Assembly (NCBI GenBank): GCA_006503535.1
Contig: QYRS01000001.1
Location: 2,790,001 to 2,854,000, forward strand
Reading direction: 5' to 3'
Source of the DNA: Arthrinium phaeospermum
Lineage: Eukaryota; Ascomycota; Sordariomycetes; Amphisphaeriales; Apiosporaceae
DNA length: 64,000 nt
Shown here: piece by piece, positions 1 to 13,169 of the stretch
Layout of the letters: every line of letters begins with the position of its first letter
Position numbering within the stretch: position 1 is the stretch's first letter
The notes under the pieces: generated by a model
Told to the model about the DNA's origin: nothing
The model's input: the letters and a program-made list of their open reading frames with translations, nothing else
Database searches by the model: none
Made by a program: the position numbers and the translations under genes

Positions 1-3000
1 GATGCAAGCCGATCGGGCGTTGATGATGTGGGTGTTTGTGCTCACTGAGGGTTTGGTCGCCTCCAGCTGCTGCTATATCAAAGTCGACCATTTTGGCCGT
101 CGGGATTTGCTAGCCCCAATGAGTTCGGGCAGGGATGCTGATTCGCGCTCGTTCTGCTCTGGCGTGTGCAGTCTGGCTGGGGCGGCACGGGTCCAGTGCT
201 GTACTCTGTTCTCAGCGAGGTGCAGTGCGCCCAAAGAGCCACTGGAGGGGTGTTTGGGGTGGTGCTGTGGCAGCAAGATTAGTGGACGGACGTGGCTGGA
301 GACCTTGGATTTCGAACAAATTGGAGCCAAGGTCGCTCGCTCCCACTCGTCGGTGGTCTGGTATGGCCAAGAGAGCAAGCAAGCAAACGGTATTGCATCC
401 CCAAAAGAATGCAAGACTTCAACTGGCCGAGCTTTCCTGGCAATTCAGGAGCTGTCAGAACTTTGTCCAGGCTCCGAAGCTGTTGTACCGGTATTGTCTG
501 ACCAGAAATATGGCAGAGCGATATCCGGGGCGGAAAACTTTGGCAGCTCTGCGGCCTGTTGAAAAGTGGGCAGCCCTTCGAGGTCCTTATCAAACCCCGG
601 GTTTGCTCAGCTCTCAGGCTCCCAGGGAGCCTTTCCGCCAAAACTGGCTCGCCGCGTTATTATGGCTTGTTCAATCTTCTTCGTGCGAAAATTGGACAAA
701 CGAATAAGGGCGAGTCCTAGTCTTTAATGTTGCCAAGGGCCGGCAGCGGTCGATGCGTTTTGGTGCACCTTTAGACACATGCAGCCAGCCCTTGTCGTGA
801 TGGTCGAGTCAAGTCAAGCAACAACAAAATGCTATCTACGAATTGCTACTCGGCATGATACCACCCATCCTCCTCCAAACACAACTGAGATTTGCACGGA
901 CAAGCCCTGCATTCAGCACATAACCAGTTCCGGCGGAGGGCGAATCCTCCGGGCTTTGCGAATGTCGATTCTCCCTACGAACCCATGATCTGCTTGCTTT
1001 GTCGGTTGAAGAGGTTCAGAATCATGTTGTTAAGCGAGCGTAACAGCGATGCAGCCCAGAGAGTTGACGGCAGTGGGGGGTTGTAGGTAGAAATGGCTCT
1101 GGCGTATGCTTGTCAGGACAAGAAATCATTTCATTCCGAAAATGCCGAACTCATTTCTCCGCGAGAGATGGTAATTCGAATCTTTCGAGGTCCATATCCA
1201 CAGTTGCGATGCGCAATGTGCGCAATGAGGGCATAGAGACGGAGGTAGTTCCCTGAGGAGTTGGTGGGCTGGACTTGTACTGCAAGTGTATGCAAAAGTC
1301 CACGAAAAGTTAGCCTACCGTCGCCGGCTCCCAGGGTGATACGGTAACAGCCCGAGAGCTTCTCGAGTTGACCGTCAGCAATAGGGTGGGCGAATAGATG
1401 CCATGTAGAGTTGACTATGTGTGTGCAAGGTGTTTGGAGGTCGAGTTTGAGGTTCGTTGGTGCTGCGATAGCTTCATATGGATTGGCAAGTGCCTTTGGC
1501 ACTCCACCGGCCTCAGCGTCCTGTCTTAGCAGTGCCGACGTCTCTAAGACGCAAGCTACGGAGTTCCATTACACCAGAACCAACAACCTTTGCCAACTGT
1601 ACCCCGAGGTGCAGTGATAGATCGTGCAGGCGTGAAGAGATCCTCCAAGGGAAATCAAGAAACAAGAAAGCTTCTCTAATGTGATACGCAGTGCCGAAGG
1701 CTCTGTGAGATCGTGTTGCCAAGTCTCTTAGGAGTCGGTCCAGCCACGATGGCAGGCATCAATGTAGCAGAAATCAAAACATGGTGGGTAGAACCCGATT
1801 CTCGCAATTCTAATGCCGAGAACCAGAAAATCGACACCAACTTCAATGATTTTCAACCCGTTCCGTAAGCCCGCCAACTACCAGATCGTTCATCGTGTTG
1901 TGCTTAGCACACTGGGTGCGATTCGGGTGTTCCGGTTCGGGAATCCTAGGAGCAGTGCCATGACGCATGACGCAGTCTTCAACATACATACAGCCGCATG
2001 AGGTTGTTCAGGTCCAGGCGACAAGTGAGGTCGGGTTGACAAGAGATGGACGACGGCGCATGATGGCAATTTATTGCTGTGGTCAAGCGTTGTGAAGGTG
2101 GGTAGGCAGGTCGTCAGGTCTGTGGTAATCTGGAATCATTGCCAACCGCGACACCGCTTGCCTGACCCTGGTCGGATGAAAGCTTCGCACGAAGCGAGGC
2201 GATCAATATCCTCGATAAGAGGCAAAGACATGATTACGAAGAAAATTCCCGCATCAAGTCCATCACGGCCAACAGAGTTTAAGCGATGATGATGATGTTG
2301 GATGGATCGTGGAGTGTGCAATTTGTTGGTGTCAGACCTATTGTTGCGGCAGATACTTGCTGGTGTGTTTCCGTGTTCCGACCGATCGCACTGACACCTT
2401 GGATTTAAGGCATACCCCTCGCTTCTGCAGGTGCGCGGGCAGCTGACCTGGAGCTCCTTGACAGTTGCCCGCTTTAGAAATCCCTATCGATAAGTCTCGG
2501 ACTGGACCTCGGTGCAGCGGATCCGATTCTCCGTATCTTGTCACCGTGCGTGTCCAGTAATTTATTCATGGCCCTCTCCACAGGCACCTTGAGGTCCTTT
2601 CCAGGCCCGTTTTGTTTCTGTTTCTCACCCTGACATCCATACTATGCCCATGTCTAATACATAGTTGTGGTCCTGTCAAGAAAATATTTCTACGATTCCG
2701 ATCTGAAATGGACCATGTGGATATACGAATAGATTCCATTGACATTATGCTGCTAACACATTACAGTACTACACCCACGATGCTCCTCCATACTGGGACA
2801 GGTACCCACTCAGCAGCTTTTCTAAAACGGCAGCGTTGCCGAATCCAGACTGAGGCTGAAGCTTGTCACTGCCACCTGCCTTGTCCTACAGTATGAGTAA
2901 CAGCTCCTCCGGATTCATGGATCTACCCACTAGTCGGATTGGGTTCCAGGCCTGCGTTCACGATCAAGCATGCTTCCATGGAGAATCTTCCGTGTTCATG

Positions 3001-4204
3001 AACCGATTCTGCACAAGTTTGCATGACGTAGACTGTGTGCGTACCTTGGGTGGTGACGAGGATCACGTCAAGCGCGCAAACTGTTGTCTTCAAAGACTGG
3101 GCTATACGACCCGAATTGAGGGCGCCACCACCCGATATATCGGTGCTGACGTCGATGCTTTCAGGTCTTTGCTTCCAAGTCATGAGATGTGGCTTGTCTG
3201 AAAGCGGAGACTACAAACGCAACCTGCCGTGTGGCCAGGGAGGAAAGGCCTGATGATGCAGCAGCTTGGTCCGGAGTTTGCCACGGTTGATATGCCTTGA
3301 GAAGATGGCAACAACGCTTACAGGGGCAGCTCGGGAACGTGGCTTGCCAGCGCGCTGTTCGGATGACAGATCCTGTTGCGGGACCATATATCGATCACAG
3401 AACTCGAGCGTTAAGGCTACTCGTTCACTGAAGCCTTCAGTCCTCATCATCTCGGATCGACGACGTTCCTTCCAGCTTGAACAAGATGGTCGACGCGGGG
3501 TAGAGGCAAACCTCCCGAACGCATGAATCATCTTGCCCAGGATGTGAGTAAGTGAGATGTGAGCCTGGAGGGGGGCCAGTTGAGATCGTAGGGTCCGTAA
3601 CCCCTGACCTTGGCATACGAACCCCCCAACATACAGGAAGCACCGACACCGGTGCACTTCGCCTGGAATACATACGATCGGAAATCCTGATTGTGTTCTT
3701 GGCTCAACGTCGTCAACGGTGGTGTGAATCCTGTGGGGACATTTAGTCTATGTCGTGTTTCGCCAGTCGCTGCACTACCAACACCCATCTTGTGCGAGAA
3801 TAGCCTGCATAACTGTGTGTGTGTGTGGAATGGACACAAGTGGTTGCAGTTGCTATTCCTGGAGTGCAAATGGGTTCTGGTTCGGCCCAGTACCTATCGA
3901 GGTATTGTCGTTGGCATGAAGTTCGTCACATGTTCAGATGACACTGATAGCCAAGGCTCACGTCAGTTGGCGGGCATTTCTTTTTGGCTGATAACCAGTG
4001 CAGAATTTGGCGCAGGGGTACTCGAGGAAGCGCAGGCCGAGTCTTCTTACGCCTTGGGCATCAGGTGGATGATGGGCAAGAAGAGGAGGGTTGGCAGCTG
4101 GAGTACCACAAGTACACGCGATGCTGGGGCCGCAACGACTTGGCCCTGGTAGGTATGTAAGGTGGCACCATTTAAATCAAATCCGTTTACCTAGCTCTTA
4201 CGTG
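1..4204. other. Gene-free left end
   Basis: I see no supported gene in this stretch. Open frames of up to 190 codons exist (for example 135-707 on the plus strand), but they have no recognisable domain, no paired splice signals joining neighbouring frames, and comparable frames open on both strands. The sequence is of mixed composition without obvious repeats. It may be decayed sequence or the distal upstream region of the membrane-protein gene at 6,060. Confidence 0.5.
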
Positions 4205-4461
4205 GCAGGTGGGTGACAAAAATAAAATTCCCGCGAATCGTTTAAATAACTTCAATACAGCACAGCGACGTTCAAAAGGAGAGGGAAAAAATCAGAAAAA
4301 ATATCTTATTTTTATTTAACTATTAAAAAGTATTTTAATATTTTTCTCTAAATTTATAAAGTTCTAGGTGATGAAATAACGGTCGATAAAATAAAGGGCA
4401 TATCGAAGAGTACTTCCATATACGCCCTTTCGCGGTAATTTTATTTTTGTCACCCACCTGC
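4205..4461. mobile_element. MITE-like inverted-repeat element
   Basis: This is a 257-bp AT-rich block bounded by near-perfect terminal inverted repeats of about 32 bp. The left end starts GCAGGTGGGTGACAAAAATA and continues to about 4,236; the right end, from about 4,430, is its reverse complement with one mismatch. The interior has no coding capacity. A GTG triplet directly flanks both ends (4,202-4,204 and 4,462-4,464), which would fit a 3-bp target duplication. A TA dinucleotide also lies 4 bp outside GCAGG on both sides, so a TA-targeting (Tc1/mariner-type) origin with slightly longer, imperfect repeats is an alternative. Size, repeats and lack of a gene fit a non-autonomous DNA transposon. 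The family is not identified. Confidence 0.75.
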
Positions 4462-4870
4462 GTGGTATGACTCGTGGCAGAAGGGTGTGTCTACTGCTAC
4501 CTGCCTTGGCAGACCTTGCCCAGGATAGTCTAGGTGCAATATACGCAGCAGTTTACAAATCCAACAATGGGCAGGTATTCTCGAGTAACGTTGCTACGAG
4601 CTGCCTGCATCCAGAGTGCCGTGTTATGCGGGTGGGTCAAGGAGGTGCCACTGCCGCAACGGCCTCTTTTCAACGGCTTCCACAAGAGGATTCTCACGAA
4701 CACTTCGGTTATTACCTCGTGTGCATTGAGCACCCCCCATTAAAGCTGCCCACACGTACGCAAGACATGACTTAAGAAGACTGTCATGGCCACTACGCAA
4801 CGGGAACTTGGTCTCGGGTTTCTCAGAGAAAAAAACCGGGAAAATGGATGATGTCTGTTGTCTCTCTTCT

Positions 4871-4904
<34 letters not shown>

Positions 4905-6059
4905 GTTCTGTGAGTACTTAGTCTCAGACGGGAGGTATCCGCCTGCCAAGTCTGCCGAGCCAGGGTATGACAAGCCCCGTAGTGGGCTGCAGGGGCTACA
5001 GCCAATCAACTTACAAGAACCGACCCAGAAATGCGACCGGGGTCTGCAACAAAAAGCCCCGACTAGCGCCGACTAGTGTCGAGCTAGGCTGCTTGAGGCT
5101 AATCTGCACTCCTTGAGGCTCAACTTCAACCTTATCGGCTCCTTTAGCGACTCGACGAAACATGACGTTGTAACAGTACTGCTTCATGACCCCATCGCTA
5201 CACAATGCCATGCTAGTTCTCCTCGCAAGCCTCGCAGGCTGCCACCACTCTCATGACGGCGCCCGCCCACCCTCCAGGTTGTCTGCCAGTCAGGAAGCGC
5301 AATCCCAGAGCTGCCGCACGGGGGCGCCATGCCCGGCAAAGCTCCGAACGCGTGCAGTTCCTCGTCGACCGTTCGACGCAGCGAGCAAAGACATTCTGGG
5401 CCGCCCTGGACCAGCCTCCTTCTCGTCTGGCAAACGAGCAGGGTGAAACCCATGGCCAATCAGCAGCATGCGCTCGAGTGAGAACGCCCGGTGTCTCCGC
5501 TTCTATACCCCAAAATATACATTGTAGGTATATACCCTTGAACAACCTGAGATGCTAGCTCATGGCGCAAAGCCGGAAATCTGAGACCCGCGCGGGGACC
5601 TTGTTCGGACAAGCGACCCTGGCAAGCGACTAGCAGATGCACCGTTCCCTTATTTGCAAATGTCCTTCATGCATCTGGCACCTCTTGTCTTTTCCCTTTG
5701 GACTGGTTTGCGGCCTGGAGCGTGCCTCTTTCCACATCTCACTTGTCCCAGTTACCCCGAGGGTGCTGCAATCTTTCGTTTCTCTGATAGATCTTTTTCG
5801 CCATCCATCTGCTGGTTCAGGATTTGTTTCGTCTGGTCTGTGATCCAGCCTCTTTTGCGTGCCTGGCTAGTCCATCTTCATTCTATCCCATAGTGACCAT
5901 AACTATATTTCCTATTCTCTTCATCCCACTGCCGTATTCACCACTAGATCGTCTTGGACCGCGACCATCCTCCTGCCGCCTTCATGGATTAAATGATTCA
6001 CCTCGACCATAAGGATCCTCAAGGCTCTCATCACCTCCCCCAGGTGATCAGCCGCAGCA
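4462..6059. other. Intergenic, upstream of the 7-TM gene
   Basis: No supported gene. It holds a 32-bp GT microsatellite at about 4,872-4,903. From about 5,660 to 6,059 the plus strand is rich in C and T, as is common in promoters and 5' leaders of filamentous fungi, so it probably contains the core promoter and leader of the gene starting at 6,060. Confidence 0.5.
4872..4903. repeat. (GT)16 microsatellite
   Basis: Uninterrupted GT dinucleotide run of 16 units in intergenic sequence. No function is inferred. Confidence 0.95.
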
Positions 6060-8309
6060 ATGTCGACATTCGATGATCTCGCAGGTCGTCACCTCAACGG
6101 CGGCGCCTGGTCGGCGAACACGAACTTCTCTTCCGGAGGCTCGATGGGGTTATCACAGGCAGCGGGCAGTAATACGACACTGGCTGTTATTAATCAGTTC
6201 AAGCTCGAGGCCGCCCGATCGATACGAACGTCCACCATCGTCCTCGCAGTATTCAACACCATAGCGGCCTTCGCCACCGCCATGGGCATTCTCTACGACT
6301 GCTATTCCAAAGCGAAAAGAAACAGGGAACGACCGTCCGACAAGTAAGCTACACGCCGTCGGCTGGCTGGCTGGCTGGCATAAATCTCGATCTTGATGGG
6401 CATGGAGGCTAACGGTGGCTCTTAGGGTGAACATATTCACAGTCGTACGCGGTACCGAGACCTACCCATTCATTCTGTCTCTGGGCATCACCGTCCAGGG
6501 CATAATATTTGCCGTATCCCAATCCAAAGGAATGGATGCGCTATTTGCCAAGGGCTGCTCCCTGATCTCCCAATTCATGTGGCCAGGTGAGTTATATACA
6601 TACTCCAGCAACTCCTCTCAGGCAACGAGGCCGCTGACCAGTTCCAGCCATCTTTATCGTGCCATTTTTACAAGTGGTGTTTGGCCTCGAGGTCACATTC
6701 CGTGGTGTGAGGTCGAAGCCGTTTCCGTCCAGAGGCAAATGGACAGTTGCTATCTGTCTCGCCACCTTCGTCATCATGCTCATGGCCACCGGGCTTGTGG
6801 CTTTCTTCAACGCCGCCGCAAACATCTGCTACGCATCTCTGTTCTGGTTCGTGGCAAAATGGGCTCAAGGAGGATTCATCTTGTTCACACTCATCTCTAC
6901 TGTGCTGGCTGCAAGTACCTTGACCGTCTTTATCCAGTTGACCCGTCACGCAACCATCGAGACGACGGAGAGAGTCTGCGCCTCGAGAATGGTATACTAT
7001 CTCGGGGTGGGGATGATATCGAACGTGAGTTCATGGTTTCTTCTCCTGATAATTGACGCCCACTGACACCTATCGCAGATCCTCATGATCCCTTTCTTCC
7101 TCTGCTTGACAGTATCAACTCCCAGCAGCGGCGATTCGGACATGACCTTGACGCTTTCGATGATCTCGACCGTGGTCTCTAACATCTCGGGTCTCGTGAC
7201 AGGTGGCCTCCATCTGTTCCTCCGGTCCAACACCATCTCCACCATTGGGCCAAGAGACAAGCAAGCCGAGTATGAACGACAAAAGCTCAAGCATAAGATC
7301 CGGGGACCCAGCCCCAGCGACGATTACTTCTCGAGTCAGATTGAGAAGCCCGTCGGTGGACCTCGAACGCTGAAGCAAGCCGAGAGCCAAGAACACTTGG
7401 TGCCGCCAACCCGAGATGCCGAGGAGGCGGCCATCGAGTCACAGCCGGGCGAGTACTTCAACTATGGCCAGCCCAATCCTCTGCGTTCCCACGCCGTCTT
7501 CACCCCGCCGCCAAATGAGCCAAGAGCCCCTGAGCCTGCACAGCTGCCCGCAACGCAGGAAGCGGGCGGACACGGGCATAAACGCTCAACATCCTACTCC
7601 CTATTCCCTGGCAACAACAATGCCGCCGCCACCACCACCACCACCACCAACAACATCCCAAGCACGACTTCGGTCGGACTTCTACCGACCACTACCTACA
7701 ACCCTGAGATAAACGTGCACCGCGCCACTCCTGACGCGGACGCGGAAGACTTGTATGAGGATATACGAGACCCTGAAACCACCACCAAAGATGGGTTTCG
7801 CCCGACACCGAAGAGACTCATCGATGATTTCGACTGCCACCGTGCAGATCGGCCTCCGATTCTCCAATGTCAACGACATGCCCCCGATGGCCAACAGCGT
7901 CGTCACTGATGCCGAGCGGGAGAGGGTGCACAACCTCGAGTATCCCCATCCCGCTGTGAAGCCAAGCCCGCTATCCAACCCCCCATCGGGAAGTGCAGAA
8001 CCGACACGGCCAAACGAGGTCAGCGATGATCCGTTTGTAGATTCAGCCCGTTACCAAACTCCCGAACCGCCAAAGGAGGACGAGCCTACACTGGGAGGCT
8101 TCACGCTCAGCCCAACCGTCTACTCGCCCAACAGCCCGACCAAGAGCCGGACGCCGTCACCCAAGGGCGTAGGGTTCAACGTGCCCATCAAACGGTCCAA
8201 CACCAGCCCAATGCACAGCGAACCGTCCTCGCCGCCGCCGCAGCCCAGGAACCGTGGCAACTCGGACGCCGCTGCCGAGACCAAGGACGCCCGGTCGGAC
8301 TGGATCTAA
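6060..8309 (+). CDS. Seven-transmembrane fungal protein with apparent frameshift
   Basis: Four exons: 6060-6343, 6426-6586, 6648-7024 and 7079-8309. All introns have GTAAGC/GTGAGT donors and TAG/CAG acceptors, and phases match. The first three exons plus the start of exon 4 encode seven hydrophobic segments, beginning with TSTIVLAVFNTIAAFATAMG and ending near GLVTGGLHLFLR, so the topology is receptor-like. There is no CFEM domain and I cannot place it in a named GPCR class. A long Pro/Ser-rich cytoplasmic tail follows. The tail reads in one frame until about 7,755 (ending ..AEDLYEDI) and then in the next frame (YETLKPPP.., RHRRDSSMISTATVQIGLR..) to the stop at 8,309. Both halves look like genuine protein, and no intron with usable signals and phase bridges them. 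I therefore see a 1-base insertion or 2-base deletion, from mutation or assembly error. Read through, it would be about 685 residues. Confidence 0.75.
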
Positions 8310-11056
8310 GCCTTCCTTTTTGTTTTGTTCAGCGCATCACCTCACTGCACTGCCTTGCTGCTTCGTTGGCAATTTGGAGGGCTATGTAACGACCCCGGTA
8401 GTCCTTCGTTTTGCAGAATACCACCATCAACCACGTCGTGTCCATCGTCGGCCGACATAATGCTTACCTCTACTACTTATTCTTCCGTCTCTTTCCACTC
8501 CTTATCGACTTTTCCGACCAGAGCACGCGCACACTCCTTTTTTTCTACTCTTCACCACCTCTTTCCCCTTCGTCTCTTTTTGATGATGGGGGAAAGGGGG
8601 AACACCGACCAAACCGACCACCAGTCTCTTTCTCTTGATTTATATTTCTTTTACAACCGAAGCGGCGTTGTGCGGGGCATATGTGATACCTGAACAAAAA
8701 CCGGCTGATTATTTTACTTTACCTGTCTTTTTTTATTATTGCGTCCTTCTATCACTCTTCCTCAACCTTACCCTACCTACTACTTCTACTACCACCGAAA
8801 AGGAGTGCCGTGCGTGCGAAATGGACCAGTCATGTATTGGGAGGGGGGAAAAGAGCGTTGGAGGCGCAAGTGTATGTCTATGTCTGTATGTACAATTGAT
8901 GGGGCGGGTTGGATTGAATTTTTGAAAGCGGGCCGAAGGAAATGCAAAAGGGATGAACTGGGAAATGGGACTACTACTAGATGGTGGGAGAGCTGTGAGA
9001 GCAGGATCGCAACATCGATATACCAAGGGAGGACCACGGGGGAAAAGGGGGAAGCCGGAGGGGGAAATGGCAGCTTGAGACGAGTAGTTGCCTCCACTCC
9101 AGATGTGAACACAGGCTTGTAGCATTCTCATCTGTTCTTGAGGTATCTACATCATTATAATCTCACATCATGTCATTGTCATAGTTATTTGGTTGGAAAA
9201 GTGGATGTTCCAACGGACGAAGCATTGGTTATAGATCCGGGGAGAGAGGCATATCTGAGTTCTGTCGTTATTTTCCACTAAACTGCCCTTCTTGAAATTG
9301 CGAGTCGCCAGTGATACACGTGTGAGCGAACGTATGGCGACTTGGCATATGCTTGGTACCGGTGCTGGTCAGACGAAGGAAGAGACGCGGTTGGATGACG
9401 ACTCGAGTCTACCATATTTCGGTCGATACCCCGGATTACACACATTGGACGAATCCATGGGGGAAAGCCTATTTGCGGTGCCAATCGCAACGGTCCGATC
9501 CTGCGTAGATTGCTTTTCCGGGAACGTCTGAGCGTCTGCTTGTACTACTATATCTCACACCACAATTCAGGACGGTGAATGCTGTCATGGGCTTGACGAT
9601 AGCCCGTACTGATCCCAAATAATATTGACACACCCTACAAGAAATTCCTAATAATATCGTGAGTTATCAATAAATCGCTACATTACACTTGGCACTTGCA
9701 TTTTCATTACCCCTTTGCCGTTACAGATTGACTCGCCAAGGAGGCAGTGCAACGAATGAAGACGCACGATGAATGGCATAGTACGTGAAGATGTTACATA
9801 GGGTCTGAACCTGTTTTCTCTTCTTCTATCTCGCTCTCTGTCCTTGCTGGTAACTGCAAGTAACAGTTCGGCACATCTGCCGAGTGGCGTTCACATTTGA
9901 TTCATGGTTAGACATCCCCACCAGGCTGTGCATGCATGCATGAAGCTTCAAGTAGATAGAGGTGATATGGGGGGGAGGGTGGAGGGCTATACAAAAGAGG
10001 TTTTGGCAGAAGAGGGGTCCAGGGGCAGTGCAGCCAGAAGAATGACAAATGGTAGATTGCAGACTATCTCAGCTTTCTCACATGGATTTGCTTCTATAGC
10101 GAGTGCTATATACATATATATGTATATATATATACCTTATATATATTATGTGAAGGCCGGTAGGTTCCCCGGCGCCAACCGACCAGTGGAGTTATCCCCA
10201 TTGTCCAGTTTGTCATTGGGCCAATGTAAGTACTTGAGGAAAGACCAACGAGTCAAGCCGCATCATGATCGTATACTGCCGGTACGGACCTCTCTAATAG
10301 CCCACTTATCCACCCTGGCATACTACTGTCATGTCTATGGATAGTGCCTGGAGAAGAGGCTGCTGCTCTTCTCCCCAGCCCGCCGCTAAGATCGACATGA
10401 GACGATTCACATATCGCCTTTATCCACACCATTCAGAGCAGGATGCAGGACGCACGACCCCAAGGGTGTCAAGCGCGGAGGCGTTCAAGACAGCTAGCTG
10501 TAAGACTCAAGAACATGACTTTGGGTCCAGTGAACAAAAATATGCAGACATAGACTATTAGTAGTTCAAACACACGCCACGCCGAGATGCTCCGAGTTAT
10601 CTTGTTGACGGCCTTATAGTGTAAGTACTAGTCAGCTGGGCCATCATCCCAAAGGCGATGCATCCGCCATGCTAACTTGCAGCTCGCACAAGCGAAATAT
10701 ATAACATGGCTTAGTTGACAAGCAGAAACTTGGACTTGGTGGACAAAAGGGCATCTTCCGAAAGCTACTTTATATTGTATGCAAGCCATGGCGCGAGCCG
10801 CATCGTCTAGAATAACATCTGCAAGCTCGGTCCAACCTCATATGCCCATTTGCAAAGAACTGATCACCCCCAAGGCTACGGACATCGAAATTGGGAATGA
10901 CAAGAGGGGGAGAAAACATCACAACCAATGCATGGTATCGTCAAGCAGCACAGCACTTATAAATATCTGGGTATCTGTCTTCATATTCTCCACCAAACAA
11001 CCTGCCCCCACGACTCCCGTAATCGATCCGTTGACGAAAAAAATGGCGTGCGTGCC
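8310..11056. other. Intergenic between convergent genes
   Basis: Holds the 3' ends of two converging genes (7-TM on plus, dolichyldiphosphatase on minus). No coding sequence is supported. An AT-rich TA-repeat tract runs at about 10,106-10,147. The first 800 bp are pyrimidine-rich and may be 3' untranslated sequence. Confidence 0.5.
10106..10147. repeat. TA-rich simple repeat
   Basis: Imperfect TATATA/CATATATATG tract in intergenic sequence. No function is inferred. Confidence 0.8.
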
Positions 11057-11900
11057 TCATTGGTTCTTGAGGTTCTTCTTCGCCTTTTGAGCCGTCATCT
11101 TGTCGTCCCACTTCTCCCACCCAGCCTGACACAGGTCCTCCTCGACGACCAGATCCCTGGCCCGCAGAAACCGCGCCGGCGGCAGGTCGAGCGCCCAAGC
11201 CAACCAGCCCGACTGCCGCAGGATGCTCGTGACGACGAACCAGACCACCGCGCTGGCCGCGCCGGCGCCGCTGCCGACCAGGACTTGTTTCTCCGTGTGG
11301 TAGTTGAGGTAGATGCGGGACCAGGCGACGGCGGCGGCCATGCCGAGGCCGCAGAGGCTCCAGGCGACCCGCTCGGGCAAGCCCATGGGCGTGTGGTTCC
11401 TCCGGCGGCTGCTGCCCCCCGCGGGCCGGTGGCGCACGACCAGGAACAGGGCGAGCGAGACGGCGAAGTAGGCGACGAACTGCGCGTGCGAGCTGGGCAT
11501 GCCGTAGCCCTTGCCGTTCATGCGGCGCGGGCGCTCCTCCTTGATCAGACGCTTGAGGGCGAAGTTGAGGGCCTCGCACAGCAGCTGCCCCGCGAACATG
11601 AGCGCCACCTCGGCCTCGCGTGTCGACCAGACGAGGGTGGCGTAGACAACGCAGAGGCCTTGCGGGACGAGCGCGAGCCAGGCGCACAGGTACGAGATCG
11701 GGTCGGAGGGGTCCTGTAGATAAGAGAAAGAAGCAATTGGTTAGCACAAGCACCAGGCTATGTGTACGCGCTTCTGTTGAGGCGGGAGAGGAGGGGGAAA
11801 TGCCATCTATTCCAGACAGAATGCGGTGGAATTGGCGAGAGCAACGTACATAGTGCACATGTGTCAGTGACAGCGACGCCAGGGGCGCCTCGTCAGCCAT
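11057..11900 (-). CDS. Dolichyldiphosphatase (CAX4/CWH8-like)
   Basis: Two exons, 11900-11850 and 11713-11057, separated by a 136-nt intron (GTACGT donor, TCTACAG acceptor), encode about 235 residues, close to yeast Cax4/Cwh8 (239). The enzyme removes a phosphate from dolichyl diphosphate on the ER lumenal side so the lipid carrier is recycled for N-glycosylation. The PAP2-type phosphatase signature is complete: KRLIKEERPR, then GMPSSHAQF, then the SRIYLNYHT block with the catalytic His. Several hydrophobic segments match a polytopic ER membrane protein. Exon 1 carries only 17 residues (MADEAPLASLSL..) and joins in phase to DPSDPISYLCAW, a sequence expected at the start of this family. The extra C-terminal tail is basic (KMTAQKAKKNLKNQ). 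Confidence 0.92.
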
Positions 11901-13169
11901 TGTGTAGGATTCTTATAGGCAGATATTCTTGCTACAGCTCCAGCTGTCGCGCTTGAGATGTTTGCTGTGGTCGGGAGGTGGTGACAGTGTCAAAGGAAAT
12001 CGTGAAGTCGAATTTCCAAAGAGCACATGCCTGTTTCAGAAGAGCAGCCAGCAGCTGGTCCTGAATCGCAGGCCGGGCGCGCTATAAATTTTAGCGTTGA
12101 TGCCGCCTCTCGACTCCACTACTCATCGATTGATGGGTTCTGGAACAGCAAACGCGAAAAGACAGAGACAGTCTACCCCTCCATTGCATTTCGTCATGAC
12201 TGCTGGCTTGTTGGCTTGTTGGCTTGTGGCCAAGATAATCCGAGGAAGCCAATTGCAATTGTCCATGTTTTCCTCTTTCCAAGCTCAAGCATTTAGGGGC
12301 AGTCAACCGGTGACTAGAAGAAATGAGTCACCCGGGGAAGTTGGATCAACATACTTAGTGCTTCCTCAGGGTCTCCTGGCACACAGCAGAAAAGCTTATA
12401 TTAGAGCAGTAGGGGTCCTATTTGATGCATGCTGCAGTGATATTGCACCTCTTACCTAAGGAGATTGGATTCTTCAACATTACCTAGGTAGGTACATAGT
12501 CACTACTTGCATCTGCATCTCATTAACAACCTATTCTCGACCTCAAGCATCAGAGAGAGAGGTTACACATACGTCATCCGCTCTCAGAAATATCTTTACC
12601 TATCGGCCCCACCAATTGCGGTCTATTTTGTTTCTCTTCGAGTCTACGGCGATAAAGACGGCTTGTTCCGAATCATTGTCATACTCTAGAAAGGTTCCGG
12701 CGCCGTTGCCGCCTGTCAACCCACAAGCCAAACCCGAGCGTGTTGTCACAGGCACCGGTTCATCCTAATAATCTACACACACACACGTCTCTCGCACCCA
12801 TCGCCTTTGTACCGCGACTCTCTGAAGCATGTATGCATGCTTCTATTATTAGGCCACTTTAGCGCCAGTCTTATCAAACAGCAGAAGCCTAACAACCTCA
12901 CCCAGTTTTATTTGATCCAGCCGTCCAACCAACCTGCGCCGCCGCCATCTTTCTCCCGCTACAACAATAGATAGAGTGGCAAACCTCAGGAAATAGGCAG
13001 ACCGAGGTTGCGAAGCGGAAGCCATTCTATTTCTCAATCATACCGCGCTACCAAGGTCGACTGCTTTCTCCCACATGCTCCATCGCTCAAGATCCTAGGA
13101 TGCGCGCCGTTACACAATTACACCAGTTTGTCGATCGTTTAGAGGGCCGGTAGCATTCGTTGAAATACC
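11901..13169. other. Intergenic, divergent promoters
   Basis: This lies between the divergently transcribed dolichyldiphosphatase (minus) and the RBR ligase (plus), so it should hold both promoters. No coding frame is supported. A CCTAGGTAGGTA-type repeat motif occurs at about 12,482-12,493, and a short CA run at about 12,776-12,785. Confidence 0.5.

Noticed and set aside
135..707. 190-codon open frame at the left end
   Set aside because: Composition is not protein-like, no domain is recognised, and several other frames are open over the same bases.
7753..7847. Possible intron (GTATGAGG..GTGCAG) to explain the frame change in the 7-TM gene
   Set aside because: It would leave the reading in a third frame that does not continue the tail, and it would remove the block that looks conserved.
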